From: Pseudomonadota bacterium
GTDB taxonomy: Bacteria; Pseudomonadota; Gammaproteobacteria; Burkholderiales; Burkholderiaceae_E
Direction of reading: 5' to 3'
DNA length: 64,000 nt
NCBI GenBank assembly: GCA_023388075.1
Contig: JAEWGX010000098.1
Coordinates: forward strand, 1 to 64,000
The notes below the pieces were generated by a model. It ran no database searches. It was not told where the DNA came from and worked only from the letters and a program-made list of their open reading frames with translations. This document shows, piece after piece, positions 1-8,342 of the stretch; positions within the stretch are counted from its first letter, which is position 1, and every line of letters starts with the position of its first letter. The position numbers and the translations under genes are program-made.

Positions 1-409
1 ACTTGAACACCTCGCCGTCGATGGCGTCGCCGCGTCCGACGAAGGACTGCAGCAGGATGTTGCCGTCGGACATGATCCGCGGCAGCACCGCCCGCGAGAC
101 CGGCGTCGAGAGGAAGTCGAAGACCATGACACCCTCTCGCTTGAGCCGCTCGTAGCACTCGATGCCCCGCTGCGGCTCGTTGCCGTGGTCCTGCGCGATG
201 ATCTCCACCGGATGGCCCTCGATTCCGCCATCCAGGTTCATGATCGCGGCATAGTCCTTCGCCGCCTGGACCACCTGCGGCGAGATGAAGGTGTAGGCCT
301 TGCTGAGGTCATAGCACATCGCCAGTTTCACCGGCTCCTGGGCTCCCGCCGCCTGCGCCGACAGGAGCAGTGCCAGTCCCGAGAGGGTGGAAAGCAGACG
401 TCTCTTCAT
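1..409 (-). CDS. Branched-chain amino acid-type ABC substrate-binding protein, 3'-truncated by window edge
   Basis: Only the first 136 residues lie in the window; the rest runs off the left edge. The protein begins MKRRLLSTLSGLALLLSAQA and has a Sec signal peptide of about 23 residues ending near A-G-A/Q. The mature part (PVKLAMCYDLSKAY, then AIMNLDGGIEGHPVEI) matches the N-terminal lobe of type I periplasmic binding proteins of the LivK/HAAT group. It is the last gene seen of the livG-ligase-livH-livM-livF operon, 89 bp after livF, so it should capture the ligand for that transporter. The ligand is not known; the acyl-CoA ligase in the operon hints at a carboxylic acid rather than leucine (inference). 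Confidence 0.85.
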   Translation of the reverse strand, partial: MKRRLLSTLSGLALLLSAQAAGAQEPVKLAMCYDLSKAYTFISPQVVQAAKDYAAIMNLDGGIEGHPVEIIAQDHGNEPQRGIECYERLKREGVMVFDFLSTPVSRAVLPRIMSDGNILLQSFVGRGDAIDGEVFK

Positions 410-498
410 GTCAATGTCTCCTGCGTACGATTCGAAAGCCGTCCCTGGTCACCAAGTACGCTCATGCCGGGAACGGGGATGGGAAGCCGGCGCCCGAT

Positions 499-1347
499 TC
501 ATGTCAACCATCGCTTGCGCCGGCTGTAGTGCTTGATGTCGTGGAAGTTGCGGCCCTGGGAGCCGCCCAGGTAGAACTCGCGGACGTCGGGGTTGCGCTT
601 CATGGCCTCGGCGCTGTCGTGCATGACGATACGCCCGTTCTCCATGAGGTAGCTGCGCGACACGACCTCGAGTGCGGCGATCGCGTTCTGCTCCACCAGC
701 AGCACCGACAGGCCCTCCTGGCGGTTGACGCGGCGGACGATGTCGAAGATCTCCGCGACCAGGTAAGGGGCGAGGCCGAGGCTCGGCTCGTCCAGCATCA
801 GCAGGCGCGGCTGCGTCATCAGCGCACGGCCGATCGCAAGCATCTGCTGCTCGCCCCCCGAGAGGAAGCCGGCCGCCGCGGCGCGTCGCTCGTAGAGCCG
901 CGGGAAGTAGGTGTAGACCATGTCACGATTGCGCCCCATGTCATGGCGGCTCGCCACCGCCGAGGCGGCGACCAGGTTCTCGTCCGGAGTCAGGTGGTCG
1001 AAGACCCGGCGGCCTTCCAGTACCTGCACGATTCCCAGCTTCACCCGGGCCTGCGGCGAGAGCGCCGCGAGGTCGCGGTTGCGGAAGCGGATCTCGCCGC
1101 GGGTCACCAGCCCCCGCTCCGGCCCGAGCAGCCCGCTGATCGACTTCAGCGTGGTGCTCTTGCCGGCACCGTTGGCACCGAGGAGCGCCACCATCGCCCC
1201 CGGCTCGACGTCGACCGAGACGCCCTTCACCGCGAGCGCCACCCGGTCGTAGATGACCTCGACGTTGTTGAGCACGAGACCGTCGTGCGCTCCCGGCGCC
1301 GCCGACGATGCGGTGGTTGCGCTATCCGTTTCCCGGGCGGCATCCAT
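499..1347 (-). CDS. LivF-type ABC transporter ATP-binding protein
   Basis: A 282-residue cytoplasmic ATPase that would power a branched-chain amino acid-type importer. It has Walker A GANGAGKST at residues 57-65, signature LSGGEQQ at 162-168 and Walker B LLMLDEP at about 182-188. The expected switch histidine is replaced by Gln in LVEQN, which is normal for LivF. An extra Ala/Ser/Thr-rich stretch of about 20 residues precedes the domain, so translation may start slightly downstream. The gene lies 10 bp after livM on the same strand and is certainly co-transcribed with it. The family assignment is secure; the substrate is unknown. Confidence 0.92.
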   Translation of the reverse strand: MDAARETDSATTASSAAPGAHDGLVLNNVEVIYDRVALAVKGVSVDVEPGAMVALLGANGAGKSTTLKSISGLLGPERGLVTRGEIRFRNRDLAALSPQARVKLGIVQVLEGRRVFDHLTPDENLVAASAVASRHDMGRNRDMVYTYFPRLYERRAAAAGFLSGGEQQMLAIGRALMTQPRLLMLDEPSLGLAPYLVAEIFDIVRRVNRQEGLSVLLVEQNAIAALEVVSRSYLMENGRIVMHDSAEAMKRNPDVREFYLGGSQGRNFHDIKHYSRRKRWLT

Positions 1348-1357
1348 CTCGCGTCGC

Positions 1358-2431
1358 CTATTTCCGGACGTAGCCGAACGGCCAGACCATCAGGTAGTTG
1401 CGCACGTTGCCGTAGAGCTTGCCGAGACCCATCGGCTCGATCAGCAGGACGATCACGATGAGCGCGCCGTAGACGACGTGCGGGATGTGCGCGAGCGCCT
1501 CCACGCCGATGGACGCGCCCAGCGCCTGCGCAAGCCAGGCGATGAAGGCGTTGATCTGGCCCGGCAGCAGGAGGATGAACGCCGTGCCGAAGTAGCTGCC
1601 GATGATGCTGCCCAGGCCGCCGACGATCACCATCGCGAGCAGCTCGATCGACACGTTCACCGCGAACTGCTCCGCGGTGACCGCATGGTAGAAGCCGAAG
1701 ATCAGCATCGCCCCGCTCACGCCGCCGATGAACGAGGAGACCGCGAAGGCGACCAGCTTGAAGCGGAAGCTGTGCACGCCGATCACCGCCGCCGCATAGT
1801 CCTTCTCGCGCACGGCCACCAGTGCCCGCCCGAGCGCGCTGCGGCGCAGGTTCAGCATGAACAGCGTCACGCAGACGCACCAGGCCAGCACGACGTAGTA
1901 CACGCCGGCCTCCGAGGTCACCGCGATTCCGAGCAGCCGCATCGCCGGCGCCTGCAGCGTCGCGGAGACCCCGCCGCTGATCGCCGGGACGTGCGAGATG
2001 ACCCAGTCCATGACGAACTGCATCGCAAGCGTGCTGAGCGCGAGGTAGAGCCCCTTCACCCGAAGCGCGGCAAACGCGAAGACGGCGCCCACCACGGTCG
2101 CCATCAGTCCGCCGAGCACGACCGCGATCTCCCACGGCACCCCGTTGCGAGTGGCGTGTACCGACGCATAGGCGCCGATGCCCATGATGGCGGCATACCC
2201 GAAGTGGAACTGGCCCGCCCACCCCAGGATCAGGTTGAGACCCAGCACCGCGGAAGTCCAGATCAGCCACGGCTTCACGTAGCTGGTGAGTGCGAGCGAG
2301 CTCAGCACCCACGGCGCCGCAAGCGCGAAGACGAGCAGCGCGATCATCGCCCGCCGCTCGAACGGAATGGTGAAGAGCGCCCCGTCCGACGCGTAGCTGG
2401 TGTGGAAGATCCCGGCCTTGCGGTAGAACAT
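1358..2431 (-). CDS. LivM-type ABC transporter permease
   Basis: A 357-residue integral membrane protein of the LivM permease family. There are about nine hydrophobic segments. The family motif GWAGQFHFGYAAIMGIGAYA lies near residues 68-87 and a conserved coupling stretch, RSALGRALVAVREKDYAAAV, near 195-215. It would pair with the LivH protein upstream to form the inner-membrane channel. It sits between livH (78 bp upstream) and livF (10 bp downstream). The start at MFYRKAGIF gives a normal LivM length. Substrate specificity cannot be read from the permease. Confidence 0.92.
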   Translation of the reverse strand: MFYRKAGIFHTSYASDGALFTIPFERRAMIALLVFALAAPWVLSSLALTSYVKPWLIWTSAVLGLNLILGWAGQFHFGYAAIMGIGAYASVHATRNGVPWEIAVVLGGLMATVVGAVFAFAALRVKGLYLALSTLAMQFVMDWVISHVPAISGGVSATLQAPAMRLLGIAVTSEAGVYYVVLAWCVCVTLFMLNLRRSALGRALVAVREKDYAAAVIGVHSFRFKLVAFAVSSFIGGVSGAMLIFGFYHAVTAEQFAVNVSIELLAMVIVGGLGSIIGSYFGTAFILLLPGQINAFIAWLAQALGASIGVEALAHIPHVVYGALIVIVLLIEPMGLGKLYGNVRNYLMVWPFGYVRK

Positions 2432-2509
2432 GTCAGTATCCGGCTGCCCGAAGCCACTGACGGGCCCGCTTGGGGGCCAGCGAACGCACCGAGCGTGGGT
2501 GTAGCACCA

Positions 2510-3397
2510 TCAGATCCTCTCTATGTCCTCGCGGCCGAACAGCCCGTGCGGGCGGATCATGATGGTGAGGATGAGCACCGCGGCGACGACCAGGTCCCGC
2601 GTGCCGCCGCCCAGCAGCGGATCCAGGAAGCCGGCCGCGACGCTTTCGAGGACCCCGAGCAGGAATCCCGCCAGGACGGCGCCGCCCAGGCTGTCCATGC
2701 CGCCCAGCACCGCGACGGTGATCCCCTTGAGCAGCAGCAGGGAAAGCGACTGGTCGACGCTCTGGATGGAGCCGAAGAGCACGCCGGCCACCGTCGCGAC
2801 AACGGACGACAGCGCCCAGGAAAGCGCGACGCCCCGCTCCACCGAGATGCCGACGGACCACGACGCGACGTAGTCGTCGCTGATGGCGCGCAGCACCACC
2901 CCGCGCCGGGTCCGGAAGAACAGGACGAACACCGCGAACAGCAGCAGCGCGACCACGGCCCCAGCGACGTACGAGCGATTGAGCAGCAGCGGCCCGAGGA
3001 AGAGCGGGTCGTCGCTGATGCCCAGCCGCAGCGGCCTGCCGGTGCCCCCCCAGATGGAGAGCGTGACCGCGCGCAGGAAGATGTCGACCCCGAGGGTCAT
3101 CATCAGGATCATGATGATCGGGCGCCCAGCGAGCCGGCGCAGGGCGACGCGCTCGATTCCCATGCCGAGAAGAAACATGGTCACCATGGCGAGGGGGATT
3201 GCCGCCCAGAGCGGCAGGCCGAGGCCCGCGGCGAGCGCCAGCACCACGTAGGCGCCCACCATCGCGAGCGCGCCCTGCGCCAGGTTGGGAACCGACGAGG
3301 ACTTGTAGATGAGCACGATCCCCATGGCAACCAGCGAGTACATCAGGCCGGCCATGCCACCGTTGATCGCCAGCTCCAGGAAGTACATCAGGTCCAT
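2510..3397 (-). CDS. LivH-type ABC transporter permease
   Basis: A 295-residue permease of the LivH family with about eight membrane segments. The N-terminal stretch GGMAGLMYSLVAMGIVLIYK and the later block RAISDDYVASWSVGISVERG (the cytoplasmic loop that contacts the ATPases) are typical. It partners LivM. Its first codons overlap the end of the upstream acyl-CoA ligase gene by 10 bp, which indicates translational coupling and makes the ligase part of the transport operon. The 78 bp before livM contains no gene that I can see. Confidence 0.92.
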   Translation of the reverse strand: MDLMYFLELAINGGMAGLMYSLVAMGIVLIYKSSSVPNLAQGALAMVGAYVVLALAAGLGLPLWAAIPLAMVTMFLLGMGIERVALRRLAGRPIIMILMMTLGVDIFLRAVTLSIWGGTGRPLRLGISDDPLFLGPLLLNRSYVAGAVVALLLFAVFVLFFRTRRGVVLRAISDDYVASWSVGISVERGVALSWALSSVVATVAGVLFGSIQSVDQSLSLLLLKGITVAVLGGMDSLGGAVLAGFLLGVLESVAAGFLDPLLGGGTRDLVVAAVLILTIMIRPHGLFGREDIERI

Positions 3398-5457
3398 TTC
3401 AATCCATCCGAGTCGACAACCTCCGCGACCGTGAGCTCGCGCTCGATCGTGCCTGTGGCACCGGTCTCGTATGTCACCTGGGCCTTCAGCACCACCGAGC
3501 GACGCCCGTCGTACAGGGCGGCGATGAGGGGCTCGTAGCGCTCCTCCACCACGTTTCGACGCAGCTTCCGGGTGCGGGTGATCTCTCCGTCATCGGCATC
3601 GAACTCCTTGTGCAGGCTGGCGAACCGGCGCAGCCGCAGGCCCTCCGGCAAAGTGGCGTTGACGCGACGGATGGCGTCGGCGATCAGCGCGATCACCTCC
3701 GGCTTCTGCGACAGGTCGGCGTAGGACATGTACGCAATGCCGCGCAACTCGGCCCAGTGGCCGACGGTATCGCGGTCGATGCAGACGATCGCCGCGAGCC
3801 AGTCCCGTCCCTGCCCCAGGACCGCGACGTCGCGCACGTACGGGCTGAACTTCAGGCGGTTCTCGATGTAGTTGGGGATGTAGCGCTCGCCGCGCGCGGT
3901 ATGCACCACCTCCGACAGGCGACCCAGCACCACGAGCTGCCCGTCCGGCTCCAGGTAGCCCGCATCGCCGGTCCTCAGCCAGCCGTCGTCGGCGAGCACC
4001 TCGCGGGTCGCGGCCTCGTTGGCCTGATAGCCAGAGAAGACGCTGGCCGCCCGCAGCAGGATGGCGCCGTCCTCGTCGATGCGCAGCTCGACGCCCGGGA
4101 GCGCGCGCCCCACGGTGTGCAGCCGCACCTCGTCGGGTGACTGCATCGCGTTGAAGGCGCTGTTCTCGGTCTGGCCGTAGAGCTGTCGCAGCCGCACGCC
4201 GAGCGCGCGGTAGAACACGAAGGTGTCCTCGCCGATCGCCTCGCCGCCGGTCAGGGCGTGCTCGAGCCGCGCGAGCCCGAGCTGGTCCTTGATCGGTCCC
4301 ATGATCAGGAGCTCTCCCATGGGCCTCAGCAGCCGCTGGCCGAGGGTGGGACGAGCGCCCTCGAGCCGGCGCCGCTCCGCCGCGATCGCCGCGTCCATGA
4401 ACAGCCGGTAGAGCCCGCGCTTGAGGGGCGTGGAATCCTCCATGCGTACCTGGACCGTGGTCAGCATGTTGTCCCAGCTTCGCGGCGCCGCCAGGTAGAA
4501 GGTGGGCGCGATCTCGCGCAGGTCATGCAGGACGGTCTCCGGACTTTCCGGGATGTTGACGCGAAAGGCGAGCGCGATGCCGGCGCCGACGGTCACCGCG
4601 AAGTCGCCGATCCAGGCCATCGGCAGGTAGGCGAGCACCTCCTCGCCGAAGCCAAAGCCCTTGCCCTGGAACGTGTTGCGCACGCCGGCAAGGATGTTGC
4701 GGTGGCTGAGCACGATGCCCTTGGGCTTGCTGGTCGTGCCGGACGAGTGGATCAGGACCGCCGGATCGGCCGGGGTGGCCAGCCCTATCAGCGCCTCGCG
4801 CAGCGAAGGATCCGCTTCGAGCCGGGCGGCGCCCGCCTCCTGCAGCGACTGCCACGAGGAAAGCCCCGGCGCGCGGTAGTGCGCGAGGCCGCGGGGGTTG
4901 TCGTAGACGATGCGCCCGAGCGCGGCGCCGCGCTCGCGCAGCTCCAGGGCCTTGTCCACCTGCTCCTGGTCCTCCGCCAGCACGGTGTGGATCGGCACGC
5001 TTCGCGTGACGTGCAGGACCTCCTCCGGCGTCGCATCCGGAAACACGGGCGTCGCGCAGGCTCGTACCGCGCCGGCGGCGACCATGCCCATGTAGAGATG
5101 GGGCCGGTTGTCGCCCAGCACCAGCACGCCCTCGCCGGGGCCCAGGCCCTGCGCCTGCAGGCCTGCCGCGCAGCGCAGCACCCGCTCCAGCACTTCCGCC
5201 CAGGTCAGCTCCTGCCAGATTCCGCGGTCCTTCTCGCGCATCGCGACCTGCCGGGGGAAGTCCGCCGCGTTGGCGGCGAGCCGGCGCATCAGCGTGGTGT
5301 CGATGTCCAGATCCCATGATGGAGCCGCGGCGCGCGCGCCGGCGAACGCCCAGCGACGCTCGCCGGCGCACGGTGCCGGGGCTGGCGCGGAATGCTCCCC
5401 GGGGAACGGGTGGCGCCGCGTCCCGGCGACCGTGCGGCGGCGCTCAGGCCGCGACAT
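3388..5457 (-). CDS. Long-chain acyl-CoA synthetase-like AMP-binding ligase
   Basis: A member of the ANL superfamily (up to 689 residues) of the FadD15/long-chain type; it should activate a carboxylic acid to its acyl-CoA with ATP. The P-loop motif HSSGTTSKPKG is at about residues 237-247, YGQTEN (A5) is in the middle and GEITRTRKLRR near the C terminus holds the expected acyl-transfer lysine. The first 50 residues are Pro/Arg/Ala-rich and unlike the family, so the true start may be the methionine at residue 57 (position 5289). The longest frame overlaps livG by 14 bp, and the 3' end overlaps livH by 10 bp. Such Liv operons with an embedded ligase probably import and activate aromatic or fatty acids (inference). 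Confidence 0.88.
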   Translation of the reverse strand: MSRPERRRTVAGTRRHPFPGEHSAPAPAPCAGERRWAFAGARAAAPSWDLDIDTTLMRRLAANAADFPRQVAMREKDRGIWQELTWAEVLERVLRCAAGLQAQGLGPGEGVLVLGDNRPHLYMGMVAAGAVRACATPVFPDATPEEVLHVTRSVPIHTVLAEDQEQVDKALELRERGAALGRIVYDNPRGLAHYRAPGLSSWQSLQEAGAARLEADPSLREALIGLATPADPAVLIHSSGTTSKPKGIVLSHRNILAGVRNTFQGKGFGFGEEVLAYLPMAWIGDFAVTVGAGIALAFRVNIPESPETVLHDLREIAPTFYLAAPRSWDNMLTTVQVRMEDSTPLKRGLYRLFMDAAIAAERRRLEGARPTLGQRLLRPMGELLIMGPIKDQLGLARLEHALTGGEAIGEDTFVFYRALGVRLRQLYGQTENSAFNAMQSPDEVRLHTVGRALPGVELRIDEDGAILLRAASVFSGYQANEAATREVLADDGWLRTGDAGYLEPDGQLVVLGRLSEVVHTARGERYIPNYIENRLKFSPYVRDVAVLGQGRDWLAAIVCIDRDTVGHWAELRGIAYMSYADLSQKPEVIALIADAIRRVNATLPEGLRLRRFASLHKEFDADDGEITRTRKLRRNVVEERYEPLIAALYDGRRSVVLKAQVTYETGATGTIERELTVAEVVDSDGLKWT

Positions 5458-6277
5458 GCGCGCCTCCCAGGTAGGCCTTCACCACGCGCGGGTCCGCGAT
5501 CACCTCCCGCGGCACGCCCGACTCGATCACCTCGCCGTAGCTCAGCACGAGCATCCGGTCGCAGATCCCGACGATGATGTCCATGTGGTGCTCGATCAGC
5601 AGGACGGTGACGCCGCGCTCCTCGCGGGCATCCAGCACGAAGCGCGCCATGTACTCCTTCTCTTCCTGGTTCATCCCCGCCATCGGTTCGTCCAGCACCA
5701 GGAATCGAGGTTCGGCCACGAGGGCGCGGGCAAGCTCCACCCGCTTCTTCAGGCCGAGCGGCAACACGTCCACCGGTTCGTCGCGCACCCGCTCCAGCTG
5801 CATGAAGTCGATCACGTCTTCCACCACCCGACGGTTGGCGATCTCCTCGGGGAGCGCCAGCCAGGGGTAGAGCGCGGTGCGCAGCACGCCGGGACGCATG
5901 TGAACGTGGCGACCCAGGAGAATGTTGTCCAGCACCGTCATGCCGTTGAAGAGGGCGAGGTTCTGGAAGGTGCGGGCGACGCCGCGCCGGGCGATGCGGT
6001 GCGGCGCCTGGCCGGTGATGTCTTCTCCGTAGAGGTAGATGCTGCCTCGCTGCGGCGGGAAGAAACCGGTGACGGCGTTGATCAGGGTGGTCTTGCCGCT
6101 GCCGTTGGGTCCGACCAGCCCGAAGATCTCGCCGCGCTCCACCCGCAGGTCGACGCCGGCGAGCGCGACCAGGCCGCCAAAGCGCCGCTCGATGGAACGG
6201 CACTCGAGAGCCGGCACCTGGACAGGCGCCTGAGCCGGTACCCCCTCCTTCTCCTCCAAAACCCTGGTCCCGGACAT
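5444..6277 (-). CDS. LivG-type ABC transporter ATP-binding protein
   Basis: A 277-residue ATPase of the LivG family, first gene of the operon. It has Walker A GPNGSGKTT, Walker B RFLVLDEP and the LivG C-terminal extension around LVLSYGEVIESGVPREV. The signature is LPLGLKKRVELARAL, a relaxed version of LSGGQ. I placed the start at MSGTRVLEEKEG because GAGG lies six bases upstream of that ATG. An ATG at 6334 would add 19 unlikely Arg/Gly-rich residues and would leave almost no leader after the predicted promoter. The ATPase would pair with LivF about 4 kb downstream. Confidence 0.9.
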   Translation of the reverse strand: MSGTRVLEEKEGVPAQAPVQVPALECRSIERRFGGLVALAGVDLRVERGEIFGLVGPNGSGKTTLINAVTGFFPPQRGSIYLYGEDITGQAPHRIARRGVARTFQNLALFNGMTVLDNILLGRHVHMRPGVLRTALYPWLALPEEIANRRVVEDVIDFMQLERVRDEPVDVLPLGLKKRVELARALVAEPRFLVLDEPMAGMNQEEKEYMARFVLDAREERGVTVLLIEHHMDIIVGICDRMLVLSYGEVIESGVPREVIADPRVVKAYLGGAHVAA

Positions 6278-6353
6278 CGATCGCCTCGAAACGTCCCCCG
6301 GGCCTTGCGCTCGACCGGCGTGCGCTGGCCTCACTTACGACAGTATGTTTCCT

Positions 6354-6382
6354 ATGCTAGACACGATCCCACGCCCTCGCAA
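6354..6382 (-). promoter_or_regulatory. Predicted sigma70 promoter of the liv/acyl-CoA ligase operon
   Basis: Read on the minus strand, TTGCGA and TAGCAT are separated by exactly 17 bases, each matching the sigma70 consensus at four of six positions. Transcription would start near 6347, about 70 bases before the preferred livG start at 6277. No other good hexamer pair is visible between livG and the divergent MaoC gene. Confidence 0.5.
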
Positions 6383-6625
6383 GCCTCGCCCGGCGCTCCC
6401 CGGATCATCGAATACCCTAGGGGCACACGTCCGGCAGGCGCGCCCTCGCCACGTCGACCCGGCGCCCCGCGCCGGCACGTGGAGTCGAACATTTAGGCAA
6501 CATGCTGCATAAAGCGCACGACTGCACCGGCGTTTGCGCCGCCTGAACGCTCCATGCTAGGCTGGGTCGCACCGATCAACCGCGCGCGGCGTCTCGCCCG
6601 CTATCCATTCCAAGCGATCCAAGCC

Positions 6626-7084
6626 ATGTCCGGCCTCTACTTCGAGCAGTTCGTCGTGGGACACGTGTTCCGCCACGCAGTGACCCGCACCGTCACCGAA
6701 ACGGACAATACGCTCTTCTGCGTGATGACGCTCAACATGCAGCCGCTGCACCTCGATGCCCACTTCGCCGGCAAGACCGAGTTCGGCCAGCGCCTCGTCA
6801 ACAGTATCTTCACGCTCGGCCTGGTGATCGGCATCAGCGTGACCGACACGACGCTCGGCACCACCATAGCCAACCTCGGCATGTCGGACACCCGCTTCCC
6901 CAACCCGGTCTTCCACGGCGACACCATCCGGGTGGAAACCGAGGTGAAGTCGGTGCGCGAGAGCCGCTCGCGGCCGGATGCGGGCATCGTGGAGTTCGAG
7001 CACAGGGGTTACAACCAGCGCGACGAGCTCGTCTGCACGTGCATCAGGTCGGCGTTCATGAGGCGGCAGCCGGCGCAGGGCTGA
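6626..7084 (+). CDS. MaoC-like (hot-dog fold) dehydratase
   Basis: A 152-residue single hot-dog protein of the MaoC/meaC-like group, which includes enoyl-CoA and mesaconyl-CoA hydratases. The segment VTETDNTLFCVMTLNMQPLH contains the family pattern (T-x-x-D ... N-x-x-x-x-H), with the likely catalytic Asp/His. The C-terminal half is also typical (FPNPVFHGDTIRVETEVKSV). I chose the start MSGLYFEQF because homologues begin there; an in-frame ATG at 6554 would add 24 residues with no family resemblance. It is transcribed divergently from the liv/ligase operon, which makes a shared acyl-CoA pathway plausible (inference). Confidence 0.85.
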   Translation: MSGLYFEQFVVGHVFRHAVTRTVTETDNTLFCVMTLNMQPLHLDAHFAGKTEFGQRLVNSIFTLGLVIGISVTDTTLGTTIANLGMSDTRFPNPVFHGDTIRVETEVKSVRESRSRPDAGIVEFEHRGYNQRDELVCTCIRSAFMRRQPAQG

Positions 7085-7100
7085 GGGGCGGCGTCCCCCC

Positions 7101-7544
7101 ATGTCAGGCTATTCCGTCCTGCTCCTGCTGCACCTCTTCGCGGCGATCGCCTTTGCCGGCACCGTGTTCTTCGAGGTCGTGATGCTAGAGGGGGTGCGCC
7201 GCCACCTGCCCCGGGAGGTCGTTGCGCAGGTGGAGCGCGCGGTCGGTGGCCGCGCGGTACGGATCATGCCGTGGGTGCTCCTCGTACTCTACGGCGCCGG
7301 CATCGGCATGGCGCTCAGCTACCGCGAGCTGCTGGCGCAACCCCTCGCCAGCAGCTTCGGGCTGCTGCTCGGCCTGAAGATCCTGCTCGCCGCGAGCGTG
7401 CTGCTGCACTTCGCCACCGCCATGGCCTGGCGGCGGCGCGGCGTCCTCACCGGGCGACGCGCGCGCCGGCTGCACGCAAGCATATTCGCGCATCTCCTGC
7501 TCATCATCGTGCTGGCGAAGGCGATGTTTCACCTGGCCTGGTAG
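7101..7544 (+). CDS. Small four-helix integral membrane protein (CopD-like)
   Basis: A 147-residue hydrophobic protein with four membrane helices at about residues 5-25, 53-72, 82-104 and 124-145. The layout, with the first helix carrying LLLLHLFAAIAFAGTVFF and histidines in helices 1, 3 and 4 (LLHLF, LLHFA, FAHLL), resembles CopD/DUF2269-like proteins, in which such histidines can bind haem or metal. It begins 16 bp after maoC, so the two are likely co-transcribed. The function is unknown and I do not assign one. Confidence 0.7.
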   Translation: MSGYSVLLLLHLFAAIAFAGTVFFEVVMLEGVRRHLPREVVAQVERAVGGRAVRIMPWVLLVLYGAGIGMALSYRELLAQPLASSFGLLLGLKILLAASVLLHFATAMAWRRRGVLTGRRARRLHASIFAHLLLIIVLAKAMFHLAW

Positions 7545-7546
7545 CA

Positions 7547-7564
7547 GGGCGGCCCGAGCCGCCC
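7547..7564. terminator. Hairpin between convergent genes, possible bidirectional terminator
   Basis: GGGCGGC-CCGA-GCCGCCC forms a perfect 7-bp stem with a 4-base loop, in the 25-bp gap between the convergent membrane-protein and VOC genes. No U-tract follows on either strand, so its role as an intrinsic terminator is only suggested by position. Confidence 0.4.
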
Positions 7565-7569
7565 CGCCG

Positions 7570-8334
7570 CTACTTGCTGCCGACCAGGCCGAACGCAGCG
7601 CCCTGCGGATCCAGGGCGTTGATCACCCACTCGCCGCCGGGCACCTCCTGCGGGCCCACCAGGATGGTGCCGCCTGCCGCCTTTATGCGTCCGACCGCGG
7701 CGTCGACCCCCGAGACGCGGAAGTAGTAATTCCACGTCACCGCCGGCGCTTCGGCGGGCTTGTCCATCACCGCGCCGATCATCGTCCCCTGGTGGTTGAT
7801 GAAGGTGTAGTCACCGAGCTCTCCCATCGGCATCGCGCCGCCCTTCTCCCAGCCGAACATCGCGCCGTAGAACTCGAGCGCGGGTCCCTGGGCGGCGGCG
7901 TACAGCTCGTTCCAGGCGCAGTGGCCGTCCGACAGGGGTGCGAACGCGGTGCTGTCCTCCTCGCTTGCGCCACGCATGAGATAGAACATCCCGCCCTGCG
8001 GATCGGCGACGAAGGCCATCCGGCCGACTCCCTGTACGTCCCAGGCCGGCCGGTGCACGGTGCCGCCCAGCTCCTTCAGCTTCAGGACCGCGGCGTCGAC
8101 GTCACTGACGCCGACGTATCCCAGCCATAGCGCGCCCGTGGGCATCGGGTTCTTCATCAGGCCGGCGACACCTTCCGATCCGGCCGAGAGGACCGTATAG
8201 GGCTCGGCGTCGGGCGCGGACTGCGGAAACGACGACGCGGTCCAGCCGACCACCTTGCCGTAGAAATCGGCTGCCGCCGCCACGTCGGTGGCAAGCAGCT
8301 CGTACCAGATGTGTGTGCCGTGGGCATTGGCCAT
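7570..8334 (-). CDS. VOC-family protein with two glyoxalase-like domains
   Basis: A 254-residue protein made of two vicinal-oxygen-chelate domains (about residues 1-120 and 130-254). The N-terminal domain starts HGTHIWYELLATDVAAAADF; the second starts GHCAWNELYA. This is the layout of the CFP-30B/27-kDa antigen type of VOC protein. Possible metal ligands include His7 and the Glu in YELLAT. It is the third gene of a GST-DUF1428-VOC operon: its ATG follows the DUF1428 stop by 8 bp with a GGAGG ribosome site. Electrophile or thiol detoxification is plausible from the context; the substrate is unknown. Confidence 0.85.
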   Translation of the reverse strand: MANAHGTHIWYELLATDVAAAADFYGKVVGWTASSFPQSAPDAEPYTVLSAGSEGVAGLMKNPMPTGALWLGYVGVSDVDAAVLKLKELGGTVHRPAWDVQGVGRMAFVADPQGGMFYLMRGASEEDSTAFAPLSDGHCAWNELYAAAQGPALEFYGAMFGWEKGGAMPMGELGDYTFINHQGTMIGAVMDKPAEAPAVTWNYYFRVSGVDAAVGRIKAAGGTILVGPQEVPGGEWVINALDPQGAAFGLVGSK

Positions 8335-8342
8335 CGTTCCTC

